DNA from: Thermoanaerobaculales bacterium
Lineage (GTDB): Bacteria; Acidobacteriota; Thermoanaerobaculia; Thermoanaerobaculales; Sulfomarinibacteraceae
Direction: 5' to 3'
Assembly (NCBI GenBank): GCA_025456145.1
Contig: JALOLD010000042.1
Span: 1 to 33,716 of the forward strand
Length of the DNA stretch: 33,716 bases
Part shown: positions 7,392 through 13,984 of the stretch, piece by piece
Numbering within the stretch: the first letter of the stretch is position 1
Layout of the letters: every line of letters starts with the position of its first letter
Notes under the pieces: model-generated
What the model was told of the DNA's origin: nothing
What the model saw: the letters and a program-made list of their open reading frames with translations, nothing else
The model's database searches: none
Position numbers and translations under genes: made by a program

Positions 7392-9389
7392 CTAGGGCAG
7401 GTTGAGATTGCGCTCCGGTCGGCTGAAGTCGTGGCACCACGAGCAGTCGTAGCGCTTGTCCTTGACGTGCTTGTTGTGGATCGTCGTGAACGGTTTGGGT
7501 TCCTTCGATCCGTGGCACTGGAAACAGACCACGGACGGGGGGCCTTTGAGGGCGTAGCCGAGCTCGCCCTGGAGGTCCATCCGGGCTGTCGAGCCGTGAC
7601 AGTCACCGCACTCGAGGGCCGAATCGGAGTCGCCCACCTGGTGGTTGAGCATCTGGTAGGTGTCGGTCTCGACCCATGAGTACGGTTCGCTCGAGCTCAG
7701 CCCCATGTTGAGGAGACCCGCCTCGGTGGCGGCGATGGGATCGCCGGTGGCGAAGAACACAGCGGTGTCGAGGGCGATGAGCTGGCCAAGGTCGTGGGCG
7801 AACGGCTGCTCCGCGGTCTTGTACTTGAAGGGGTAGAGCCTGGATGAGGGGTCGTCGATGTCGCCGAGAGGTCGCGATGTCGGGTAGCGTCCGGTCGCCG
7901 GATCGATCGACGCGACGTCGTGCAGCAGATAGTTCAGGCTCGTTCGGTTCCAGAACTTGTACTCGGGGGTCAGGTCGTTCGCCTTGAGCGACGCCGGGTG
8001 GAAGGGTGGGGCCGTGCTGTGGGTGTCGAGCCAGGTGCGGTGTGTTTCGGTGGCTTCGGAGGCCGCGCTGTCGGCGGCATCCTTGGCATAGACCGGGATG
8101 TGGCAGGTCTGGCAGGCGACCCGGGCGATGTGACGCCCGACATACTCACCCTCGTGGCCATCCGGGGTCGTCATCGCGGCGTGGCAGTCCGCGCACTCCG
8201 GGAAATCGGTCGTGTCCGAAGGCCGCAGGTCGGACCCCCGGCCGGCGACCCGGTGGTCGGTGAAGGTGTGGCAGTCCTGGCAGCGCATATTACCGCCGGT
8301 GGTCGCCAGGTGGACGTCGAAGCTCCGGTCTCCGGTCGCGATCTGCGCCATCGTCAGATCCCCTCGCTTGACCGCGTCTCCACCGCCGGCCTTGGCGTGG
8401 CACTGGAGGCAGTTGTAGCGGTTGGGCAGGTGGACGGTCCGCACCGCCTCGTCCATGCTGACGGTCATCGCGTCCTGATCGGGAACGAAGACGCCGCCGA
8501 CCTTCTTGCGTCGGTATGCTTCTTGATGGCACATCATGCAGTCGATGTTCGCGAGCTGCTCGGGAGTCGCGTCCGCCGAGGGGCGGGCGCCGAGACCGAC
8601 GTGGCAGTTGCCGCAGGCGTTCCAGTTACCCTCGATGTTGATGCAGTAGGAGTTGACCGCGCCGGAGATCTTGCCCTGTCGCGCCGGACCCGAAGCCATC
8701 TCCGGGGTCTCGCCCTCCCACTGGTACATCACCGACGCGTGAACGTCGCGGGCCTCGGTGGCATGGCATTGGACGCACATGCCCGGGCCGGTCCATGCGA
8801 GCCCGTCGTGACCTTGATCGCACGACAGGTCGGCGCCGTCGCAATCCTGGTCGACGCCGTCGCCGCAGACCTCGGTGGCGCCGGGGTGGACGCTGGGATC
8901 GTTGTCGTCGCAGTCGTCACCGCCGCACGCCGAGGCCTGGTGTCCGTCGAGGTCGGCGTCGGGACATCCGGCGGGGTCGTCGTCGACCTCGAACGTCGTG
9001 CCGCCCGAGCCCCGGACTCCGCGCTCGGCCTCGATCGTCACCCGCACCTGCCAGACGCCGGGGGCCGCCTGATCATCCAGTCGATAGATGGCCGTGAAGA
9101 GACCGCCTCCCGCGTTGTCGAGGCTGCCTCGATGTCGACGTTTCCCGTTCGGGTCGGTGATGGTCACCAGGCTCTTTCCCGCCGCGGTGACCGGCATGCC
9201 GTTGCTGTAGCTGGCAACCACCTCGATCGAGACCAGGTCCCCCGGCGAGTAGAGTGGAGCGTCGGTCGAGACCTCGAGGTCGATGCTCAGCCGCTTCGTC
9301 GGTGCACTCTGCGCGATGCTCGTTGCAGCGGCGGCGATGAGGATGGCCGTCGCAGACCAAAAGGCGAGCTGTAGCCGTGATGCGTTCAT
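7392..9389 (-). CDS. Secreted decahaem c-type cytochrome with MopE-like metal-binding segment
   Basis: The product is 665 residues and should be a periplasmic or surface electron carrier or reductase. A Sec signal (residues 1-27, ending SIAQS) is followed by an Ig-like beta domain (about 35-135, TDAPLYSPGDLVSIEVV). Residues 142-190 are an Asp/Cys-rich segment (DDCDDNDPSVHPGATEVCGDG) of the putative metal-binding MopE type, a family known to bind copper or calcium. Ten CxxCH haem sites follow, starting at residues 205, 259, 284, 327, 370, 399, 426, 594, 622 and 649. There is a gap of about 165 residues between haems 7 and 8. GGAGGG precedes the ATG. It is a single-gene transcript divergent from the nosL operon. 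The three-part architecture is unusual; the physiological partner is unknown. Confidence 0.88.
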   Translation of the reverse strand: MNASRLQLAFWSATAILIAAAATSIAQSAPTKRLSIDLEVSTDAPLYSPGDLVSIEVVASYSNGMPVTAAGKSLVTITDPNGKRRHRGSLDNAGGGLFTAIYRLDDQAAPGVWQVRVTIEAERGVRGSGGTTFEVDDDPAGCPDADLDGHQASACGGDDCDDNDPSVHPGATEVCGDGVDQDCDGADLSCDQGHDGLAWTGPGMCVQCHATEARDVHASVMYQWEGETPEMASGPARQGKISGAVNSYCINIEGNWNACGNCHVGLGARPSADATPEQLANIDCMMCHQEAYRRKKVGGVFVPDQDAMTVSMDEAVRTVHLPNRYNCLQCHAKAGGGDAVKRGDLTMAQIATGDRSFDVHLATTGGNMRCQDCHTFTDHRVAGRGSDLRPSDTTDFPECADCHAAMTTPDGHEGEYVGRHIARVACQTCHIPVYAKDAADSAASEATETHRTWLDTHSTAPPFHPASLKANDLTPEYKFWNRTSLNYLLHDVASIDPATGRYPTSRPLGDIDDPSSRLYPFKYKTAEQPFAHDLGQLIALDTAVFFATGDPIAATEAGLLNMGLSSSEPYSWVETDTYQMLNHQVGDSDSALECGDCHGSTARMDLQGELGYALKGPPSVVCFQCHGSKEPKPFTTIHNKHVKDKRYDCSWCHDFSRPERNLNLP

Positions 9390-9513
9390 GATTGCCCTCC
9401 GATAATCGCACCGACCGCGGACGAGAATCGCCGGTGTTGCGGTCGCGCCGAGAGGGTCGCATCCGCGATCCGACCTCCTTTCGGCGGCCCTCCCTGCATA
9501 CTTGAAGATATAA

Positions 9514-9529
9514 ACAGATGAACATCTGT
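9514..9529. promoter_or_regulatory. Operator-like palindrome between cytochrome and nosL
   Basis: ACAGATGAACATCTGT is a perfect inverted repeat with 7-bp arms and an AA centre, in an AT-rich pocket of the 256-bp divergent region. Its size and TGAACAT core recall ArsR/SmtB-type metalloregulator operators, but that is only resemblance. It lies 4 bp from the CRP-like site at 9533. Confidence 0.45.
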
Positions 9530-9532
9530 CGA

Positions 9533-9546
9533 GTGACCAGGGTCAC
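9533..9546. promoter_or_regulatory. CRP/FNR-like palindrome GTGA-N6-TCAC (site 2)
   Basis: GTGACCAGGGTCAC is a perfect palindrome around two central bases. It has the same core and spacing as sites 1 and 3. It lies in the divergent region of the decahaem cytochrome and nosL genes, centred about 106 bp upstream of the predicted nosL transcription start. Confidence 0.5.
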
Positions 9547-9610
9547 CCGGTCGGTGACGGTGTCATGACCGTCCGCGCGGCACCGTTTTTCGCCGGTTTT
9601 GTGGCGTCCC

Positions 9611-9639
9611 TTGACACGTGATCTCATCTCGACCATGAT
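9611..9639 (+). promoter_or_regulatory. Sigma-70-type promoter of the nosL operon
   Basis: A perfect -35 hexamer TTGACA (9611-9616) is separated by exactly 17 bp from CATGAT (9634-9639, four of six matches to TATAAT). The predicted start of transcription falls on or next to the A of the nosL ATG at 9646. That implies a leaderless mRNA and fits the absence of a ribosome site there. Confidence 0.55.
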
Positions 9640-9645
9640 CCCTGT

Positions 9646-10113
9646 ATGATCTCCGGACATCGGCGCCTCCGCGCCGTCGCCCTGGTCTGCAGCCTGTTCG
9701 CCGGAGTCGCCTCGGCCGGCGAAGAGCCGCCTCCACCGGGTCCGAAGGACCGCTGCGCGCTCTGCGGCATGTTCGTCGCACCGTACCCGGCCTGGTTAGC
9801 GGCGCTGGTCGAGGCTGACGGGACGGTGCGCTACTTCGACGGACCGAAGGACCTCTTCCGCTACGCCTTGCGACATCCCGAGGCGACGGCCAACGGCGCC
9901 GCGCTCTGGGTTACCGATTACTACACCACCCATCCGATGAGGGCCCGTGAGGCCTTCTACGTCACCGGTTCCGACGTTCTCGGCCCGATGGGGGCGGAGC
10001 TGGTGCCGGTGGCGTCGCTCGAGCTCGCGGCGACCTTTCGTGCGGACCACGGCGGCGAGCGGGCGCTGGCCTATGACGATGTCGATTCAGGAGTGCTGGA
10101 GGCGCTCGAGTAG
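9646..10113 (+). CDS. nosL: NosL-family copper-binding protein
   Basis: The product is 155 residues. A signal peptide (residues 1-24, ending VASAG) precedes a NosL-like domain. The copper-binding motif DRCALCGMFV (Cys37, Cys40, Met42) sits near the mature N-terminus. FDGPKDLFRYALRHP and an ALWVTDYYTTHPMRAREAFYV stretch, split by a short loop, are typical of the family. NosL proteins deliver Cu(I) to periplasmic copper enzymes, classically nitrous oxide reductase. No nosZ is in the window, so the client may be another cuproprotein such as the multicopper oxidases downstream. The mature protein starts with a Pro-rich stretch instead of an obvious lipobox Cys. It is the first gene of a seven-gene operon. 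The start has no Shine-Dalgarno and may be leaderless. Confidence 0.88.
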   Translation: MISGHRRLRAVALVCSLFAGVASAGEEPPPPGPKDRCALCGMFVAPYPAWLAALVEADGTVRYFDGPKDLFRYALRHPEATANGAALWVTDYYTTHPMRAREAFYVTGSDVLGPMGAELVPVASLELAATFRADHGGERALAYDDVDSGVLEALE

Positions 10114-10151
10114 ATGACCGGATCCCGACGACTCCGTACCGAGGCGGCGCG

Positions 10152-10481
10152 TTGACGAGAGCGCGTCTTTTTCTCGGAGGCGTCGCCGCCGCAGTCATGG
10201 TGCTGGGATCGCTGCTCGCATGGGCGGAGATCGAGGTCGTTCGGTGGCGGACCGAGGACCTTCCCGGGCTGCGCTGCCTGGTCGGACGCCTGGGGCTGAG
10301 CGATCTCGCGATGTGGACCGAGGCGAGATATGCGAGGCACCCGTCGCAAGCCGATCTGTTTGCCGCATTCCAGGACGTTCCCGGCTCGCCGGAGCACTTT
10401 CCCGCCGGTTCGATAGTCCCGCCGCCTGCGACGCTGTCGAACGGACCCACGCAGCTCGGAATCTCGGAGCCGCCGCCGTGA
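10152..10481 (+). CDS. Small membrane-anchored protein of unknown function (nosL operon)
   Basis: The product is 109 residues from a TTG at 10152. One N-terminal hydrophobic helix (about 7-25, FLGGVAAAVMVLGSLLAWAE) acts as anchor or uncleaved signal. A short periplasmic domain follows (LSDLAMWTEARYARHPS, then FQDVPGSPEHFPAGSIVPPP), ending in a Pro-rich tail. I do not recognise a named family; the ARYxRHPS and HFPxGSIVPPP segments look conserved enough to define one. It sits between NosL and an FtsX-type permease and overlaps the latter by 4 nt (GTGA), so it may be an accessory subunit of the exporter. A 13-codon frame beginning ATG at 10114 ends inside the TTG start, so a different start or a sequencing frameshift cannot be excluded. 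Confidence 0.6.
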   Translation: MTRARLFLGGVAAAVMVLGSLLAWAEIEVVRWRTEDLPGLRCLVGRLGLSDLAMWTEARYARHPSQADLFAAFQDVPGSPEHFPAGSIVPPPATLSNGPTQLGISEPPP

Positions 10482-11635
10482 GACGCCACCTCAAGCTCCT
10501 CGACTTCGCGCTCGCCTCATTGCGACGGCGGCCGCTGAAGAGCTGGGGGCTCGTCGTCGTGTATGCGTTCACCGTCGCGGTGGTGGCGTCGGTGCTCTTG
10601 CTGACGAGGGCTATCCGCGAGGAGGCGGCCCAGATCCTCGTCGCCGCGCCCGAGCTCACGGTGCAGCGGGTGGTCGGCGGCAGACACGAACCGATCCCGC
10701 TGAGCTACGGCGACGCGATTCGCGGGCTTCCCGGGGTCATGGGAGTGGAGGCCCGGTTCTGGGGTTACACCTACGATGCCGTCACCGATTCGACCATCAC
10801 GGTCATGGGCGCGTCGGAGGGGTTGCAGGGTCTCGAGATGATCGAGGGAAGGCTGCCCACCACGGCCACCGAGTGCGCTGTCGGCGCGGGCGTCGCCGAG
10901 ATGTGGGGGGCCGGGACCGGGGGAGAGGTCATCCTCGTCGATGCGGAGTCCACGGGTGTGCCGTACGAGGTCGTCGGAGTGTTCCGCGCCCCATCGGAGA
11001 TGTTGACCAACGACCTGGTGACGATGACCTCTGTCGAGGCAGCCGTCTTTCTCGGTCTGCCCGACGGGACCGCCACCGATCTCGCCGTGCGCATCGCCAA
11101 CCCCAACGAGGTGGACACCGTCGCGGCCAAGATCAAGCGCGCTCATCCCGACAGCCGGCCGATCACGAGATCGGAGGTGCTGCGGACATACGACGCGGTG
11201 TTCCACTGGCGCAGCGGGATGATGTTGGCGGTCTTCTCGGGTGCACTCGTCGCCTTCGCGATTCTGGCCTGGGACAAGGCGACCGGGCTGAGCGCCGAGG
11301 AGCGACGGGAGATCGGCATCCTCAAGGCCATCGGATGGGATACCGCCGACGTCCTCGAGCTCAAGGTCTGGGAAGGCCTGACGATCTCGCTGACCTCGCT
11401 GATGCTGGGGCTCATCGCCGCGATGGTTCACGTGTTCGTGCTCGGAGCGCCCCTCCTGGTGCCGGTGCTTCGAGGCTGGTCGGTGCTCTTCCCGGAGCTC
11501 CGCCCGGCCCCATTCGTCGATCCTTACATGCTCTTCGCCATCGCCTTCCTGACCGTGGTGCCGTATGTCGCAGCCACCGTTGCGCCGTCGTGGAAGGCGG
11601 CAATCACCGATCCCGACGAGGTGGTTCGCGGATGA
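10478..11635 (+). CDS. ABC transporter permease, FtsX/MacB type
   Basis: The product is 385 residues, starting at a GTG that overlaps the upstream stop (GTGA). Topology is the MacB/LolC type: one N-terminal helix (about 19-40, WGLVVVYAFTVAVVASVLLL), a periplasmic domain of about 200 residues, then three C-terminal helices (about 245-265, 296-322 and 350-372). The cytoplasmic coupling region reads LSAEERREIGILKAIGWDTADVL, a hallmark of FtsX-domain permeases. Such transporters work as mechanotransmitters on periplasmic or lipoprotein substrates and not as simple channels. Together with the next gene it forms the transporter. Context suggests a role in assembly or release of a copper protein or lipoprotein, but this is inferred. 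Confidence 0.85.
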   Translation: MRRHLKLLDFALASLRRRPLKSWGLVVVYAFTVAVVASVLLLTRAIREEAAQILVAAPELTVQRVVGGRHEPIPLSYGDAIRGLPGVMGVEARFWGYTYDAVTDSTITVMGASEGLQGLEMIEGRLPTTATECAVGAGVAEMWGAGTGGEVILVDAESTGVPYEVVGVFRAPSEMLTNDLVTMTSVEAAVFLGLPDGTATDLAVRIANPNEVDTVAAKIKRAHPDSRPITRSEVLRTYDAVFHWRSGMMLAVFSGALVAFAILAWDKATGLSAEERREIGILKAIGWDTADVLELKVWEGLTISLTSLMLGLIAAMVHVFVLGAPLLVPVLRGWSVLFPELRPAPFVDPYMLFAIAFLTVVPYVAATVAPSWKAAITDPDEVVRG

Positions 11636-12336
11636 GACCGGGAACCGAGCCGCTGGTTGTCGTCGACGACGTGACCAAGACCTACCATCGCGGTCGGCCG
11701 GACGAGGTCCGGGCATTGCGTGGGGTGTCGGTGACCGTGTCGGCAGGGGAGGTCCTCGTGATCGAGGGACCGAGCGGGTCGGGGAAAACCTCGCTGCTGA
11801 CCGTGATCGGGTGCATGAGTCGACCGACCTCCGGACAGGTGACGATCGGAGATCGCAGGGTGTCCCGCCTCACCGAGTCCGCTCTCACCGGTATTCGGCG
11901 CTCGACCTTCGGCTTCATCTTCCAAAAGCTCCACCTGATTCTCGACCTGTCGGTCGAGGACAACGTCATGCTGCCCCTCGTCCCCACCGGGATGGGCGCG
12001 GCCGAGATGAAGAAGCGGGTCGACGAAGCCTTGCGTGCGATGCGGATCGAGCACCGGCGGACCGCCGCGGTCGGTCGAATCTCGGGCGGCGAGCAGCAAC
12101 GCACCGCCGTCGCCCGCGCCCTGGTCAACGCGCCGACGATCATCATCGCGGACGAGCCGACCGCCCATCTCGACGGCGAGCTTTCAGCCGAGCTTCTCGC
12201 CATCCTCGGCCAGCTCAACGATGAAGGCACGACTGTCGTCATGGCCACGCACGACCCGCGGGTGACCGCCCACCCGGCGGTCCACCGAAGGGTGGTGATG
12301 CAAGACGGTCGCATCGTCGAAGGTGGGGCGGGATGA
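11632..12336 (+). CDS. ABC transporter ATPase, LolD/MacB type
   Basis: The product is 234 residues. Walker A is GPSGSGKTS (about residues 45-53), the Q-loop is FIFQKLHLI, the signature is ISGGEQQRTA, Walker B is IIIADEPTAHLD, and the switch His lies in VVMATHDPRV. Length and sequence place it with LolD/MacB/FtsE-like ATPases that pair with FtsX-fold permeases, here the gene just upstream. It overlaps both neighbours by 4 nt (ATGA). There is no fused membrane domain, so two copies with one or two permeases would form the complex. Confidence 0.93.
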   Translation: MRPGTEPLVVVDDVTKTYHRGRPDEVRALRGVSVTVSAGEVLVIEGPSGSGKTSLLTVIGCMSRPTSGQVTIGDRRVSRLTESALTGIRRSTFGFIFQKLHLILDLSVEDNVMLPLVPTGMGAAEMKKRVDEALRAMRIEHRRTAAVGRISGGEQQRTAVARALVNAPTIIIADEPTAHLDGELSAELLAILGQLNDEGTTVVMATHDPRVTAHPAVHRRVVMQDGRIVEGGAG

Positions 12337-13340
12337 TCCTCCACGCTGGGGTTCTCGGTCTGCTCGTCGGAGGTACGGTGATCGTCGCCCTGATGCTATT
12401 CGGGAGCCTGGTGGGCGTCCGCATTCTCCGGACCTGGAACCCGATGTCGACCTCGGAGGAGCAGCTGATCCTGGAACGTCAGACCTATCTCGTCTCGGTT
12501 CTCGTCGCGGTCGCGCTGTGGATCGAAATCGGCTCGGCGCTGCTCTTCATCCACACCGTGGACGACCTCCACGAGCTCTTCGTCGGCGCGATGTGCGCCA
12601 CCGGGACGCTCAACGCCAACCCGGTCGGCTGGTGGGTGCTGGCGGCCAAAGGCGCCATCGTCCTGCTCTTCCCGATCTGGTTGGCGGTCAACGGGCTCGA
12701 CCAACGATCGGGGAGCTTTCCGCTGGTGCGCCTCAAGTATGGCCTGTTGCTGGTGCTCACGCCGCTCGCCGTTGCCGATCTTTCGCTCCAGATCGCGTAC
12801 TTTGGCGGGCTCCAGCCGGACATCATCACGTCGTGCTGCGGTGCATTGTTCTCGGAGTCGAGCGACACCGTCACCGGGGATCTGGCCGCGATCCCGGCCG
12901 TCCTGGCGTTTCCGGTCTTTCTTGCAGTGTCGCTGCTCTTTCTCGCCGCTGTCGGGTGGGCGCGGGTTTCGCCGAGGCCAATCTCGAGGATCATCGCTGC
13001 GGTGCTCTCGCCGGTCACGCTGGCCGTCGGCGTCGTCGCGGTGATCTCGTTCGTCTCGGTGGCCTACTACGAGCTGCCGACCCACCACTGCCCCTTCGAT
13101 CTCTTCCAGTCTGGAAGCGCCTTCGTCGGGTACCCTCTGATGTTCAGCCTCGTGGCGGCGGTGGTGCTCGCGGCCATGCCGGGAGCACTCCTCATGGTGA
13201 CGCAACACCCCGCTCTTCGCGACGTCGCGGCAGGTTCGGAACGCCGGTGGTTGACGGGCGCGGCGGCGGCGTTCACGATCTTCTTGGTCGTCGCCATCTG
13301 GCCGTTGGTGTTCGGGAACCTAGCATGGGAGTCAATGTGA
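12333..13340 (+). CDS. Eight-helix membrane protein with periplasmic Cys/His motifs
   Basis: The product is 335 residues. I count eight hydrophobic helices at about 4-28, 51-76, 98-120, 136-158, 185-210, 218-243, 263-287 and 305-328. Arg/Lys distribution (RILRTW, RLK, RVSPRPISR, SERR) puts loops 1, 3, 5 and 7 inside. Loops 2, 4 and 6 are then periplasmic, and each carries Cys: MCATGTLNANP (Cys88), SCCGALFSE (Cys168, Cys169) and THHCPFDLF (His251, His252, Cys253). That arrangement could form a metal, haem or disulfide site. I do not recognise the family. It is embedded by 4-nt overlaps between the ATPase and SCO genes, pointing to a role in copper handling or cuproenzyme assembly. Confidence 0.75.
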   Translation: MILHAGVLGLLVGGTVIVALMLFGSLVGVRILRTWNPMSTSEEQLILERQTYLVSVLVAVALWIEIGSALLFIHTVDDLHELFVGAMCATGTLNANPVGWWVLAAKGAIVLLFPIWLAVNGLDQRSGSFPLVRLKYGLLLVLTPLAVADLSLQIAYFGGLQPDIITSCCGALFSESSDTVTGDLAAIPAVLAFPVFLAVSLLFLAAVGWARVSPRPISRIIAAVLSPVTLAVGVVAVISFVSVAYYELPTHHCPFDLFQSGSAFVGYPLMFSLVAAVVLAAMPGALLMVTQHPALRDVAAGSERRWLTGAAAAFTIFLVVAIWPLVFGNLAWESM

Positions 13341-13984
13341 CTGTCGTCAACAGCTGCGCAAGAGGGAGCCGAGGTGATCGGGCCCAGCCGCGGTGCCGGT
13401 GCTGGGCGGCGATCGTACTGGTATTCGCGGTCCTCCTCGGGGGCGAGGCGCCGGCCGGACCGGGGTACGAGACTGCGGAGATCACGATCGAGATCCCCGA
13501 TATCGAGTTAGTCGACCAGGACGCCAACATCGTGCGGCTGCGAGAGCTCGTGGACAGCGGTGAGGTGGTGATGCTCGATTTCATTTTCGGCACCTGCACC
13601 ACCATCTGCCCGATCCTCTCGGCTGGGTTCTCCAGCCTGCAGCGGCGGATGGGCTCGGGCCCTGGCGGGCCGGTGTTGATCTCGGTGTCGATCGATCCCG
13701 AGCACGACACCCCCGAGGTGATGTCGGCCTACCTGAAGCGCTACCGTTCACAGCCGGGGTGGTCGTTCGTAACCGGCGAGCGCAACGACATCAACGCGAT
13801 CATGCGAGCCTTCGACGCCTATGTTCCGGACAAGATGTCGCATCAGCCGGTCACCTTTATCCGGATCGGGGATACCGACCGGTGGCTCAAGATCGACGGG
13901 CTCGTCTCCACGAAGGACCTCCTCGCCGAGCTCGAGAGGACCCGGGGGGGCGGCGCCGGTGCGGGGGAGGGGGTGGGGGAATGA
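13337..13984 (+). CDS. SCO1/SenC-family copper chaperone or thiol-disulfide protein
   Basis: The product is 215 residues from a GTG preceded by GGGAG at good spacing; an in-frame ATG at 13325 is an alternative. A hydrophobic segment (about 22-36) anchors or exports it. The thioredoxin-like domain has the SCO copper motif in DFIFGTCTTICPILS (Cys87, Cys91), LISVSIDPEHDTPE, and a downstream His (His169, MSHQPVTFI) in the position of the third copper ligand. SCO proteins insert copper into the CuA site of cytochrome oxidases or reduce its cysteines. No oxidase subunit is present here, so another cuproprotein may be served. The C-terminus is a Gly-rich tail. It overlaps both neighbours by 4 nt. 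Confidence 0.9.
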   Translation: MTVVNSCARGSRGDRAQPRCRCWAAIVLVFAVLLGGEAPAGPGYETAEITIEIPDIELVDQDANIVRLRELVDSGEVVMLDFIFGTCTTICPILSAGFSSLQRRMGSGPGGPVLISVSIDPEHDTPEVMSAYLKRYRSQPGWSFVTGERNDINAIMRAFDAYVPDKMSHQPVTFIRIGDTDRWLKIDGLVSTKDLLAELERTRGGGAGAGEGVGE

